Origin: Staphylotrichum longicolle
Taxonomy: Eukaryota > Ascomycota > Sordariomycetes > Sordariales > Chaetomiaceae
Assembly (NCBI GenBank): GCA_019096155.1
Contig: JAHCVI010000004.1
Span: 3,038,001-3,102,000, forward strand
DNA length: 64,000 nucleotides
Direction of reading: 5' to 3'
The notes beneath the pieces are model-generated. The model saw only the letters and a list, made by a program, of their open reading frames with translations, did not search any database and was not told where the DNA came from. The number at the start of each line of letters is the position of its first letter. Positions within the stretch are counted from its first letter, which is position 1. The translations under genes were made by a program, and so were the position numbers. Below are positions 40,969 through 52,373 of the stretch, piece after piece.

Positions 40969-42087
40969 ATGTCACTTATATCCCACCGTTGGTCCCTTGC
41001 AGCGCCATCTCCACTCTTCTTTATGGGACATTCTTCAAATAATCCTCATGATATGGCGTGTCTCACACAATCTTCAGAATTCTTTGCCGTGCCGGACCGC
41101 ATGTGCTGGTTGTGCCGCCGGGAAAGTGAGATTCTGCGGTACAACCATGCCCCAAACTCGCGGTCGGCCATGTTCCTGGAGCTCACGCTCCCAGATGATG
41201 TCGCCGGCGGGACGAGGACGGCCAGCATCTCAGAGGCCATCATCGAGCCAGGACATGCGCTCGCCGGCAGCGCTTCCAAGAGGGCAAAGTCCCTCTCCCA
41301 TATAGAGATGGCAAAGCCGGATCTCGACGCCACGGCTTGCCCAGTCTACTGCAAAGCAACCAAGACTTGGACCTTCCGGGTGCACGCCGACTGCTGGGAA
41401 ATCGTCGCCTGCCGGGTCCCGGACCCCATTGCCTGCGCGACTGTCTTTTGCAAGTCCCTGATCTCGGTCAACTGGGGCCTCAAGGGCCGCTCGCCCGAGC
41501 CGAGACCACCCAGGGCCCTGATGGGAGCCACTACACCCCACGGCAAGAACTATCGCCGCGTGTGCATGCAGCGGCTCGACAGCTTTGATGGACTGGAGGC
41601 CGAACTCGGACTGGACCGTCTCCCAACCGTCTCCGCGCCAATACCGCTCTCGGAGTTGGGTTTTGACAGCACAGCGAACAGCAACGAGGCCATCACTTGG
41701 CCGGGCAAGACACACGACCCATTCTCCACCCTCCCCGAGGAAATCCTGCAGCAAATCATACAGCACATTGCCACGCCCGACCTCCTCAGCCTCCGCCTCG
41801 CCTCGCGACCAGCCGCGTACGTCTCCCGGCTAGACAACTTGCCACGGGGCTTCTGGCGCAGCCGGTTCGCGCCGGCGTTTGAGATGGGGTTTGTGCTGCC
41901 GGTGCGGGTGGACCAGGACCTGGACTGGCGGGGGATGTACTTTCTGACGCGGCGGGCGCTGATGCAGCATTCTGTCGTGTTCCCCAGGATGGACAGCCCC
42001 CTGTTGGCGAGATTGTCCAAGAGGAGGTACTGGTGGGAGAAGTTCCGGAGGGTGGCGGAGATGCAGTTGGATTGGGAGGGGTTTTGA
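40969..42087 (+). CDS. F-box protein
   Basis: Single exon, up to 372 residues; a start at Met-19 (41023) or Met-28 (41050, MACLTQSSEFF) is equally possible. The F-box sits at about residues 245-290: DPFSTLPEEILQQIIQHIAT, then PDLLSLRLASRPAAYVSRLD with the usual Trp/Phe ending (FWRSRFAP). The N-terminal half has a CWLCRRES Cys pair and a CWEIVACRV block, a layout common to fungal F-box proteins in which a cysteine-rich region precedes the box. Such proteins recruit substrates to SCF ubiquitin ligases. No substrate-binding repeats (WD40, LRR) are visible, so the target is unknown. Confidence 0.82.
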   Translation: MSLISHRWSLAAPSPLFFMGHSSNNPHDMACLTQSSEFFAVPDRMCWLCRRESEILRYNHAPNSRSAMFLELTLPDDVAGGTRTASISEAIIEPGHALAGSASKRAKSLSHIEMAKPDLDATACPVYCKATKTWTFRVHADCWEIVACRVPDPIACATVFCKSLISVNWGLKGRSPEPRPPRALMGATTPHGKNYRRVCMQRLDSFDGLEAELGLDRLPTVSAPIPLSELGFDSTANSNEAITWPGKTHDPFSTLPEEILQQIIQHIATPDLLSLRLASRPAAYVSRLDNLPRGFWRSRFAPAFEMGFVLPVRVDQDLDWRGMYFLTRRALMQHSVVFPRMDSPLLARLSKRRYWWEKFRRVAEMQLDWEGF

Positions 42088-42663
42088 CGGAGAGGGAAGG
42101 TGGTCCTGTCAAGACACGCTGTGGACTGTGAAGGGGGGTTTCATGCTGAAAGTGAATGGGAATGAGGGAGCGAAGTCTCGCAGGTCATCTCTGGGAGTCT
42201 GGGGAAAGTCACAAGGCTGAGTGAGGGATGTTGTGAGAGAAAAAGCGAGTCCCCGCGCGGGCGGTCGAAGATGTCCGCATCCTGATTGAGACTGCACAAT
42301 TAGTGCCGGGTGGCACACTAGGTGTCGTCAATTTGACTGAAAAATGGCTGATCTCACCAGGAGTTTTGTGTTGAAGAAAGTGAAGATTCCCAGTTGGAAC
42401 TAAAAATTCAGTGGGACAAATCCGGTTAGTTACATTTGCTGTCCAGTGGTTAATTTCCACGTGATTTCGCGAGGCATCCGCGTGTGCGGTAGGATCGTCG
42501 GAAGGAGGAGCGACGGGACGTCATTGCCCAAGTTGATTTTAAACATTCTCGGTTTTCCAAGGTTGCCTGAGTCGTGAGTTCTGGCTCGTGCTCTAACGCT
42601 CAAAGAGGGACGCTTCACTGCGCAATACGACTAAGATCTCGGTTTCTATCCAACCCCACCGGA
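42088..42663. other. Intergenic region upstream of RAD4
   Basis: About 575 bp containing the F-box gene 3' end and RAD4 promoter. Nothing recognisable beyond AT-richer sequence. Confidence 0.5.
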
Positions 42664-45302
42664 ATGGTGGGCAGAAAGAGAAATGCGCCAACTGAGAGCA
42701 GCAGCCCACGGACAACGCGCTCCAGCGCAAGAGTAGCCTCGCAGAATGCCGCGCCAAAACTCAGCTCCCGAAGGGCAACTGCAAGCCGAAATGCCGCCGT
42801 CCCCGACATCTACCGCGAGATGCTGGTCGAGGCAAGAGACGAGATCCCGGCGCGACCAGCAAAACGCAGGCGGCCCGGCGAAGGACGGCCCGCACCTAAG
42901 GCCCAAACGGCCAGCGCTGTGAAGCCCAAGCCCAGAGATCTTGGAGATGTCATCGCCGGGATTTCCGACGAAGAGGATCTCCAGCTCGAAGACGTCCCGT
43001 TGCCCGCGCCCACGGTGCAGACCATGGAGAGGGATTCCGACGACGAGGACGATGACGACATCGACTTTGAGGAGGTCGACATCCAGCCTGCCATTGCATC
43101 GGCAGCGGTTGTAGGAGAAGCATCCAAGGCGCTAAACCTTGATCTATCAGCCCACTTGGCTGCCTTGATCCCACGCCGTGCGGAGCGCCGCAAGGCCATC
43201 GGCAGGGACGAAAAGCAGCGTCGCGTCGAGGTCCACAAGATGCATCTTGTGTGCCTGCTGGCCCACGCCGAACTAAGAAATCGATGGTGTAATGACTCCA
43301 AGGTCCAAGATGCCCCTCGGCCGCTGCTTCCTCAGAAGACAGTTGCTGCCTTGTTGCCTCGGGCCAGTCTGAACCAGTTTAGCCGTTCAGAATCTTTGAA
43401 GAAAGGTCTTCAAGAGGCGAAGGAGTTGTTCAAGTTGAAGTTTGCCATCACAGAGCGTGGGCTACGGAGGGCGCTGTGGGCCGAGGATGAAGAACAACTC
43501 AAGAATGTACGTGAACGCTACTCTTGTCCCGGGCGAGGCTAACCCAACTTACTAGTACGAACTTCCCGACGACATCGACTCTACCCTTGAGAAGAGTGAC
43601 TTTCTGGATGCGGCCAAGACTCTTCAAGGCTCGCGCGATGTCGGCGCTCAGTTGTTTTGCGCGCTGCTCCGGTCAGTCGGAGTCGAAGCCCGGCTTGTCT
43701 GCTCTGTACAGCCCCTATCTTTCGTTCCCGGCGCCCCTCCGATGCCGAAGCAACAAAAAGCTCCGACGCCGCAGAAACAACCCTCCAAAGCTGAGCAATA
43801 CGCAGCAGCAATGGCAAAGCATGAGACGAAATTCCCCGAGTTTCAGGCCGGCGCAACCACCCCGTCTCCCCGCCGCCGACTCGGCCACCCGCACGCCACA
43901 GCCTACCACATCCCGTCTCTCGCTGCGCCCTCCCACTCACCCCCCACCCCCACTAATCCGACAACTAAGAAAATTCGCGGCGAATCCCTCTTTCCGGTCT
44001 ACTGGGTTGAAGTCCTCGACGTCGCCCACCAGAAATACCACCCCGTCGACCCCTCGTCACTTGCACCCAATACAAGCCGCGCGCCCTCGAACCCCAGCCT
44101 CTGACGCTCAAAACACTCTCACCTACGCCATCGCCTTCAACCCCGATCACACCGCCCGCGACGTCACCCGCCGCTACGCCAAAGCCTACACCTCCAAGAC
44201 GCGCAAAGCCCGCATCGACAACCCCTCCCTCTCCCCCCCGCAGCAGCGCTGGTACCGCCGCCTCCTGTCCCGCTACGCCTCCCCCTTCCCGCCGACCCCG
44301 CTCGACCAGATCGAGCTCAACGAGCTCGCGGCCGAGGAGGCGCGCGAGCCCATGCCGCGCAACGTCGCCGACTTCAAGGACCACCCCGTCTACGCCCTGG
44401 AGCGCCACCTGCGCCGGCACGAGGTGCTCGTGCCCGGCGCGCAGCCGAGCGGGACCGTCAGCGCGGGCGCAAAGGCGCCCGTCGAGAGGATCTATCGGCG
44501 CAGGGATGTACGGGTCGCCAGGAGCAGGGAGGCGTGGTATCGGCTGGGGAGGGTCGTCAGGGACGGCGAGGAGCCAGTCAAGAGTCTGGCGAAGAGAACG
44601 GCGCGCAAGGGTGGGAGGTTGAGGGGGGAGAGCGAGAGCGAAGGGGAGGAGGAAGGAGAGGAAGATGTAGAGAGGGTGGGGCTGTTTGGGGACGCGGCGA
44701 GGGGGCTGGTGCCGCTGTATATGATGGAGCAGACCGAGTTGTACGTGGCGCCGCCGGTTGTCGGGGGCAGGGTGCCCAAGAACAAGTTTGGCAATCTGGA
44801 CTTGTACGTGCCGAGCATGGTGCCGAAGGGGGGAGTGTATGTGGCGCACGAGAAGGCGGCGAGGGCGGCGTTTGTGCTGGGCGTGGATTATGCGCCTGCG
44901 TTGACGGGGTTTGAGTTTAAGGGGCGGCATGGCACGGCGGTGCTGAGGGGCGTTGTGGTGCCGGAGGAGGCCGGGGAGGCGGTTTGGGCGGTGATACGAG
45001 GACTGGAGGATATGGAGGCGGAGGAAGAGCAAGAGAGGAGGTCAAGACAGGCGTTGAGGATGTGGAGCCGGTTCTTGAAGGGGTTGAGGATTAGGGAGAG
45101 AATTTGGGCAGGGGTTGATGAGGAGGCTGAGGCGGCGGATGAGGACGCGGAGGGCAAGGGCAAGGAGAAGGAGGTCGTGGAGGAAGAGGATGTGAATATG
45201 GAAGACATAGAGAGCGAGGACGATGTGGGAGGAGGCGGTTTCTTTGTACCGGATGAGGAGGATGACGATGGCGGCGGTGGTGGTGGGTTTATTGTTGAAT
45301 AG
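42664..45302 (+). CDS. RAD4: Rad4/XPC DNA-damage recognition protein, two single-base losses
   Basis: Recognises distorted DNA and starts nucleotide excision repair with Rad23. Exon 1 is 42664-43506 and exon 2 is 43556-45302 (49-bp intron, LKN-YELPDD). The N-terminus is basic then acidic (DSDDEDDDDIDFEEVD). The transglutaminase-like fold spans both exons (SRDVGAQLFCALLRSVGVEARLVCSVQ, LFPVYWVEVLDVAHQKYHPVDP). BHD1 starts NVADFKDHPVYALERHL, BHD2 includes VERIYRRRDV and BHD3 includes VPKNKFGNLDLYVPSM and YAPALTGFEFKGRHGTAVL. The tail is acidic. Inside exon 2 the frame moves twice, at C-runs 44050-44053 and 44092-44095. One C restored at each place gives continuous conserved sequence (VTCTQYKPRALEP, then DAQNTLTYAIAFNPDHTARD). 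The corrected length is 863 residues, normal for the family. Confidence 0.94.
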
Positions 45303-45611
45303 CGGTGTCTACGGAGCTCTGCGAGCACTCGAGACAGCAGGGGTCATAGGGGCGAGTCAAACCCCATCTACTTTGTGGAAAACTTTGGGTATAACAGGAA
45401 AATATCAGAACAGGATTCCAGTCAACCACTCTCTTTCTCTTTCGGCGACCGCAGCTGAGGGGCCACTTGTAAGTGGGCAAAACTCAGTGATGGGTCCCGC
45501 TCAATCACAGTTTTCTCACTTGCAACTCATGACCCGAGGAACCTAGAGAAGCGCAACCTCGATTCTGCAGAATCAAGTTCGGGCCTGACTTCCAAAAACA
45601 CACGCCACAAA
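45303..45611. other. Intergenic, RAD4 to SET gene
   Basis: Short spacer of ~310 bp with the RAD4 3' UTR and the SET gene promoter; nothing recognised. Confidence 0.5.
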
Positions 45612-46450
45612 ATGAGCACCAATGCAAAATCCCAAGCTTCCTCACCGCCCCAACCGTCCGAGGCACCACAGGCGCCGCTCCCCGTCAACTGGCCCGCCCA
45701 CATCCCCTACCTGACAAAGCCCGCCTACTCCCCGCACCTCACACCGGCCCACCTCGGCGCCCTCCGCACCCGGCCGCCGCCGGACCCATCCGACCCGCTC
45801 CCGGAGATCCCCCGCAATCTCAAACCGGGCCCGTGTCCCGCCGTCCGCATCGTGCCCATCACCGATCCAAACCGTACGTACCGCTCAATTGAGCCTCCCA
45901 CAACCAACCATTTTCTCTGGTGTCAGTTTTTAAACTCTTGCTAATGATACAAACAGACCCCGCCCACGGCCAAGCAGGCCTCTTCGCAACCCGGGACCTG
46001 GCCCCCGGCTCGCTCATCCTGCCCTACCTAGGCGAGGTGCACATCGGCACGGCACCCTTCGGCTGCACTGCCACCACCTCCACCGATGACCCTAATAGTG
46101 ACGATGCCTACGACTATGCCAAATCAGACTACGACCTCTGGCTCGACCGCGAGGCGGACCTCGCCGTGGACGCGGCGCGCGCGGGCAACGAGGCGCGCTT
46201 CGTCAACGACTACCGCGGGGTGCCGGGCCGGGGCGGGAAGAAGGCGAATGCCGAGTTCAGGGCCGTGTGGGATCCCCGGACGGGGGAGAGGGGCATGGCG
46301 GTGTACGTGCTGCGCGCGGGGAAGCGGGCGGTGGGCAGGGCGAGGGTGGTGGGCGTCGCGAGGGGGGAGGAGGTGTTGGTGAGTTACGGGAGGGGGTTTT
46401 GGCAGGGGCGGCGGGAGGAGGAGGAGGAGGTGGAAGAGTGGAGTGTTTGA
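45612..46450 (+). CDS. SET-domain protein (putative lysine methyltransferase)
   Basis: Exons 45612-45873 and 45957-46450 (83-bp intron, phase 1) give 251 residues. The N-terminal third is Pro-rich. The SET core begins AHGQAGLFATRDLAPGSLIL, contains PYLGEVH, the substrate-pocket region ARFVNDYRGV (in place of the usual NHxC) and ends GEEVLVSYGRGFW, equivalent to the ExxxxYG signature. There are no pre-SET cysteines and the post-SET is an acidic tail. Small stand-alone SET proteins of this type are common in filamentous fungi. The substrate is not predictable. Neighbours suggest no operon-like link. Confidence 0.85.
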
Positions 46451-46999
46451 GATGGGTTGGTGGGAGATGTGTGGGTTGAGCTGGGTGTGTGAAAGAGATC
46501 GTGATGAGAGTTTTCCAAGAGACAGTCTGGGTCCTCCGATTACTGTAGTGTGTACAAAGGTGCAGGAACTCTGAGCGCATTTGTGCCAGAGCTGATTCTC
46601 GCCGACCAACAGCAAGGTGGCAACTGAAGCCATTTGTTATTTGTCTTGCTCAGATACCTGAAGCAGATAAAATAAACACGTTGAACGCCTTTCTTGTTCC
46701 CACCGTTCAAGTTTCTGTGAATTTGAGAGGCCGAAGCCGCTATTCTTTAGCAGTACCCCGCTATTTCAGTACATTATCAGGGGTTACTTCAGGGTCACCC
46801 CACCATGACGACAGCGGGGTAGCTGCTGAGGGCCCGCCCCACTTGGGTTGACATCCCATCATCCCTCACTCAAAATCCCAACTTCCATCCTCCAACCTAC
46901 CAATCCTCATCCAACAAACCACCACAACCCCGAGACACCACACACACAAACAAACCATCGTCTACGCTTCCAACCATAACCGCCGACGAAATCTTCACA
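46451..46999. other. Intergenic region with an inverted-repeat element
   Basis: About 550 bp, including a short MITE-like inverted repeat at 46749-46827. The A/C-rich leader of the PTPA gene occupies about 46900-46999. Confidence 0.5.
46749..46827. repeat. MITE-like inverted repeat, 79 bp
   Basis: Terminal arms AGCAGTACCCCGCT and (reverse complement) AGCAGCTACCCCGCT match except for one extra base; the interior is about 50 bp. A 12-bp part of the arm recurs at 11904-11915, and a related word TACCCCGC occurs near 56630. No convincing target-site duplication was found, so mobility is inference. Confidence 0.4.
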
Positions 47000-48505
47000 A
47001 TGGACCCGCCCGCACCGCCCCCTCCTCCTCCGCCCCATCATCATCAACCGCGCCGTCCTCCCTCCCTCGCCTCCCCCTCCTCCCTCCCTCCAAAACCCAC
47101 CCCTTCCGCGCCCCAGAAAAACGCATCCACACCGGCGCCGACCTCCCCCACTTCCTCTCCTCCCTCGCCTACCGCGACATCGGCCTCTTCCTCCTGCAGC
47201 TCAACCGCGCCCTCTGCCCGCGCAAGCTCCCCTCATCAGGAAGAGTCCAATCCTTCCCGCTCGACGGCCCCCGCCACGACTCCGAGGTCGTCAAGAGCCT
47301 CCGCGCGATGCTGGCAAAGATGGAGGACATGATCGCCGAGGCGCCGCCCGAGAAGGGGCCCCGGCGGTTTGGGAACGTGAGCTTCCGCGTGTGGTGCGCG
47401 CTGTTGGAGGAGCGGGGGGATGGGTTGTTGCGGGAGGGCCTGCCGGCGAGTCTGTGGGAGCGGTGGGGGGAGGGCGCGGTGCAGGAGGTGAAAGGGTATC
47501 TGATGGGGGCGTTTGGGAGCGCGCAGAGGTTGGATTACGGGACGGGCCACGAGCTGAGCTTTTTGGCGTTCCTGGGGGGGCTGTGGAAGTTGGGGGTTTT
47601 TGCTGGGGAGGGCGGGGAGGGGAGGATGGGGAGGTGGAGAGGGGGGTGGTGTTGGGGGTTTTTGAACCGTAAGTTTCCTTTTTGGGGAGCGGTTGATGGG
47701 GCAAGGGAAGTGCTGATTTTGGGATGGCAGATATTTAAAGGTTGTGCGGCGGTTGATACTGACGTATAACCTCGAACCGGCGGGATCGCATGGGGTATGG
47801 GGCCTCGACGACCACTCGTTTCTGCCGTACATTTTTGGGTCGGCGCAGCTCACCCGCCCCATCAGCGGTGACGAGCCGATGCCGTTGGAAGGCTCCGTGC
47901 CCGGCGCGCCCCGGCCCTCGGACGTGACCAAACCGGCGTCGGTCGACCTCTACCGCGGGTCCAACATGTACTTCTCGGCCATCGGGTTCATCAACGACGT
48001 CAAGACAGGTCCCTTTTGGGAGCACAGCCCGATCCTGTTTGACATCTCGGGCATCAAGGACGGCTGGGGCAAGATCAACAAGGGCATGATCAAGATGTTC
48101 AACGCCGAAGTCTTGTCCAAGTTCCCCGTCGTGCAGCACTTCCCCTTTGGGTCGCTCTTCTCCTGGGACACGGACCCGGATGCTGCAGTACCAGCGCAGT
48201 CAGTGCATCTGAACACGCATGGAACGGCGACCTCTAGCACGCCTCCTGCTCCGGGCGGGCCAGGAACTGCGGCGCCGTGGGCCCAGGCGACCAAGATGCC
48301 TGGTGCTGCCGCGGGTGTACCACCGGGCCCAGGGATTCCGTACTCGAGGGCGCCCTGGGCGGCGTCGGGAAGTTCAGGGCCGACGATGCCGAGGGGAGGA
48401 GTCCCAGACACCGGCCCCGCCCCGCCGACAGCGTTTCCACGGGGCAAGCCGGGGACGGCGAGCAATCAGTTTGCCGTGACCAAGGCGCCGTGGGCAAAGG
48501 ACTGA
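47000..48505 (+). CDS. RRD1: PTPA, PP2A activator (peptidyl-prolyl isomerase Rrd type), two base losses
   Basis: Activates PP2A-type phosphatases and has prolyl isomerase activity; cytosolic/nuclear. Exon 1 is 47000-47668 and exon 2 is 47731-48505. After a Pro/His-rich N-terminus the family core is recognisable: KRIHTGADLPHFLSSLAYRD, DIGLFLLQLNRALCP, RRFGNVSFRVWCALLEERGD, GTGHELSFLAFLGGLWKLGV and the signature GSHGVWGLDDHSFLPYIFGS. The tail is long and Gly/Pro-rich, ending TKAPWAKD, as in Rrd1 orthologs. The exon sum is 1444 nt. The frame moves once at the C-run 47111-47114 (before EKRIHTG) and once in the G-rich stretch 47605-47640 (before EVERGVVLGVFEP). Two bases restored give 481 residues. 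Rrd1 versus Rrd2 is decided only on the long tail. Confidence 0.9.
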
Positions 48506-48670
48506 TCTACGGCGAGTGTTATTGTCTAGAGAAAAGTGTTGGAGTTGGTTTAAAGCAATGTTACGATACCCAGTGTTGGAATTTCCGAGCGAAATGTCAT
48601 CTTTTTGACTAAACTGAAAAGCATGTACTGTTCGTGTATGTACTCCCTCAATGATATATCCCCCAACACC
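48506..48670. other. Short convergent spacer
   Basis: 165 bp between the PTPA stop and the GH92 stop; contains both 3' ends. Confidence 0.5.
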
Positions 48671-51526
48671 TTACTCCCAATCATCCTCAGTCTCTCCCAC
48701 CCCCCCGTGCCCCTCGGTCGGATGACTCGGCGGCAAATCCCCCTCCCCCCTCCCCCAACTCGCGCCCTCCTCCTCACCCACCCAAAACTCCAACACACCC
48801 CCCTTCACAAAGAACTCGTGCGTGATCCAGTTGCGCGTATACTCCTTGCCGTTCAGCCTCGCCCGCTGGATATACTTTCTCACGCCCTCCGCATCGAACC
48901 CGTGCGTCCGGATGACGGCCCACTTGCCCTCCTCGCGCGCCCGGATGCGCACCTCGGGGAAGAAGGGCGCGGCGAGCAGGTACACGTCCTGCCCGGCGAC
49001 GGGGAAGAAGCCCATCATGGCGAAGGCGCTGAAGGCGCCCATGGCGCAGTCGTCGTTGCCCGGGATGCCGTTGACGCTCGCGTTGAAGAGCGAGGGGATG
49101 TACTCGTGCGTGAAGAAGCTGCTCAGCCCCGGGCGGCCGGCGTAGTGGAACTGAAACACGGGCAGGAACCCCTGCTCGTTGCCCATGTAGGATATCCCGC
49201 TCGTGTGGAAGAAGCGCAGGCGCTCGACGAAGGCGTCGCGCCCGCCCATGAGCCGGATCAGCGTCGCCATGTCCTGCGGCGCGTAGAAGCTGTACAGCCA
49301 GGGGCTGCCCTCGTACGTGTCGAGGGAGGTGTCGTAGTAGCACGAGTGCATGTCGTGCACGGGCGAGCACGAGCGCGTGTTTTGGTACCGGAACGAGCCG
49401 TTGAGGAGGCGCGGCTGCATGAAGCCCCTGAAGGCGGTCTGGGTCACGTCGCCCGACGAGTGCGTGAGGATGTCGCGCTGGTCCGGGTTCCAGTAGTTGC
49501 GCCAGTTGCCGCCGCGCCGGCGGTACTTGGCCGCGTCGGCGCTGTGGCCGAGCCCGGCGGCCATGAGGGAGATGCAAAAGTCGTCGTAGGCGTACTCGAC
49601 GCCGCGGCTGATGGTGCGGCTGGTCGGGCCCGTCCCGTTCTTGTCCTTGTCGTCCCAGGGGATGTACCCGACCTTGTGCCAGCTGACGAGGTTGCCGCGG
49701 CCTTCGACGCCCCATAGGTGGGGTTCGACTGCGGGTGGTTGTTAGAGGAGGGAAGTAAGGGGCGAAGGGAGCAACGGGGTTACCTTCGGCATCCGAGACT
49801 ACAGCTTCATACGCAGTGTCCCAGTCAATGCCTTTTGTCAGATTCTTGATGAAAGCGTCGGCAATCACCACATCTGCGTTGGAGCCTCCCTGGGTGTAGC
49901 CCTTGCAGAAACTCATCCGGCAGTCGGGCAGTTTTCCTGAAGGCCGTGCCGTCAGCTTCGCTCCTGAGTTCCGTCCTCTCGGGGGGACCAACATACCTTC
50001 ATGTCTGTAGATATCAATCAGGGCCCGCACCATCTCGGTCTGCGCGAGAGGATCGATAATCGTCAGCAGCGGGTGCTGAGCGCGGAACGAGTCCCAGATG
50101 CAGTAGAACCTATCCCCTAGTCAGCCCAGCCCTTTCTCGTCCATCCCTTTCCGTCTCCAACCCCCGCCGCCAAAACTCACGAATCAAAATACGGCTCCGT
50201 CGAGTTCCACAACTGGTTCTCCCCCGTATAGTTCTGCGGCGACAGCAGCGTGCGATACAGCCCAGACCAGAACGTCGTGAGCAACTCCGCGTCCACGCCC
50301 GTGCCATCCACCTCGACCGCGCTCAGCTTGTCTCTCCACGCCCGCCTCGCCTCGCTCTCGACCCGCTCAAACCCAAAGTCGGCAATCTCGCCCTCGGCAT
50401 TCTCGCACGCCCGGTCCACCGACACGAAGGACACGCCGACCCGCGCCAGGATCTCATCCCCCGGTGGCGGCGCAAACTGGATCCACGCGCCCGCCGACCC
50501 CGTCGGGATGTAATACCCGGCCCCGACGCCGTCCAGGAACTTGACGTCCTCGGTCGCCTCGGTCCCCTTGAACGTGCCCGTGCGGCGGATCTCGGCGCCG
50601 CGGAAATCCGCGCAGAAGAAGGCGCGGTACCTGCCCGAGCCGAACGAGGGGCCGTACTCGCCCTCGCCGACGACGCGGCCCGTGTCCGGGAAGACTTGGA
50701 TGCCGCCCGTGCTGCGGCTGTTCATGAGGTCGACGAGGTCGACGAGCACGAGCGGGGAGTACGGGACCTGCTTGAGGGCGGGGCCGGCCGGGTCGGCGGT
50801 GGCGAAGACGGGGATGGTGGCGGCGCCGGGGAAGGTGAAGCGGTAGAGCGCGGCGTGGGCGGTGGTGGTCATCTCGGCCTGGACGGCGTTGGTCAGGTTG
50901 ATGCGGAAGTAGCCCGGCGAGGCGAAGGTCGAGTTGGCGACGCGCTCGGTCGGGCGGTCCATGACGGTGAAGGCGCACTTGGTGAAGTCGTCGTCGGGGC
51001 AGCCCGGGTGGACGAAGAGCGGGAAGTTGCCCATGGAGGGGTGGCCGCCCGTGCCGGAGTCGTGCATGTGCGAGAAGCCGGTGATGGGGTGGTAGTCCGA
51101 GACGAAGCCGGCGGCGTTCTCAGCGGGCGAGTTGGTGTCGGCTACGGCCTTGGCCATGCCTGGAGGAGTGAGTGGTTGGTCAGCGAGGTGCTTTGGAGGA
51201 GAGATGGGTGGGAGTTTTTACCGTATGGAAGGGTTGCGCCGGGAAAGACATGGCCTGTATGAGATGGTGTGTGAGACGTTCGGTGTCCTGGTTTGAGATG
51301 GAGCGCGGGTGAGAGACTCACCTCCGTTCGCCGTCCCGATCAGAGGGTCGACAAACCGTAGGACATCGTACTGCGGCTTGCTGGGCCCGAAAGAAAAAGG
51401 ATGGAACCCCCCCTTGGGGCCCAAGTCAAACTTGGGAAGCAGAAAGAGGAGGCAGACGCAAAAGAGGGTGAAGGCCAGGATGCGACTGATGCGCGGGATG
51501 CTCCTGAGATGTAGCGGCGCCGCCAT
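48671..51526 (-). CDS. GH92 alpha-1,2-mannosidase, membrane-anchored or secreted
   Basis: Six exons, high to low: 51322-51526, 51222-51254, 50181-51159, 49997-50109, 49784-49936 and 48671-49728. The total is 2541 nt, 846 residues, all phases consistent. Residues ~14-30 form one hydrophobic segment (ILAFTLFCVCLLFLLP), a signal anchor or signal peptide. The catalytic region starts VDPLIGTANGGHVFPGATLPYG, continues GFSHMHDSGTGG and YTGENQLWNS, and contains the (alpha/alpha)6-barrel motifs FYCIWDSFRAQHPLL, CKGYTQGGSNADVVIADAF and NGIPGNDDCAMGAFSAF. The Asp pair GNDD is the conserved GH92 acid/base region. GH92 enzymes are Ca-dependent exo-alpha-mannosidases acting on N-glycans or mannan. Whether it is secreted or stays in the secretory pathway is undecided. 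It has the most exons in the window and no frame damage. Confidence 0.95.
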
Positions 51527-52373
51527 TGTGACCGTGTTATACGGCAGGTGTTGTTCCAGGCCTTACTCCCTCGTCATCCGTGGGTTTTGAAACCGAGGCC
51601 TTCACGATGAATCCGGGTGTTGTGAGGGTTCTGATGCTGGCATCCTCATTCAATCCAAGCCGCGCCCCAAAAGCCCCCAGCGAGTTCAAACTCTTGGTGT
51701 TATCTCCGGTATCGACATCAACAAAAGAACCCGGTCTCTCAAACCCTCGGCAACTGATGACGGAAAAACCCACGAGCTCCAAGAATTAACCCGTGTCTTG
51801 GAAAGCTCAAATTCGCCGACATGGCTGAGGAAGGTTTCAGAAAGGCCAGCTCAGGGAAGAAGAGGTTGATCTGCTGCCAAGACCAATACTTCGGCGGCAC
51901 CTAGCGGCCCCGGTCCCCCTGGGGTGTTGCCAAGCCTGCAAGGGCTGCGACCCCAGACTCCCATCAGGGGGTATGATTGGCCTGGAGTTGAAGATGGGGG
52001 CGCCCTTGCGGTCCCAGCCCAAGCCTGTCCCTCCGAGATGGATCCGTGTTGGGGTGAGGATGGAGAAATGCACATCTGCCGTGCTTCTTCTCTCGGCTGA
52101 ATCAAGACTCTCACCATACAACTCCGCTTGTTAGGTATTGTATATGAGTTTGAACTCTTGCCGCTGCTGGTAGGTGGAAACCTTTCTCAGGGTACCAACT
52201 AGTAGAGATGGAGGAAACGTGTCCGCACCAGAACGCGAGAGTTGTCTGTCTCAATTGATTGAGATTCAGATGGAACTCAACAAACTCTCATCATCTATCA
52301 ACCAGACTGCCTGGACATACACCCGTCATGACGCCCCCAACCCAGCCCAAACGCCCACTTCCCTCCTATCTCC
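51527..52373. other. Intergenic region upstream of the GH92 gene
   Basis: About 850 bp; the promoter of the GH92 gene and the 3' end of the HECT ligase gene. No recognised feature. Confidence 0.5.

Noticed and set aside
48774..50033. 419-codon minus-strand frame overlapping the GH92 gene
   Set aside because: Shares exons with the GH92 gene in another frame; Arg/Pro/His-rich shadow produced by GC3 bias.
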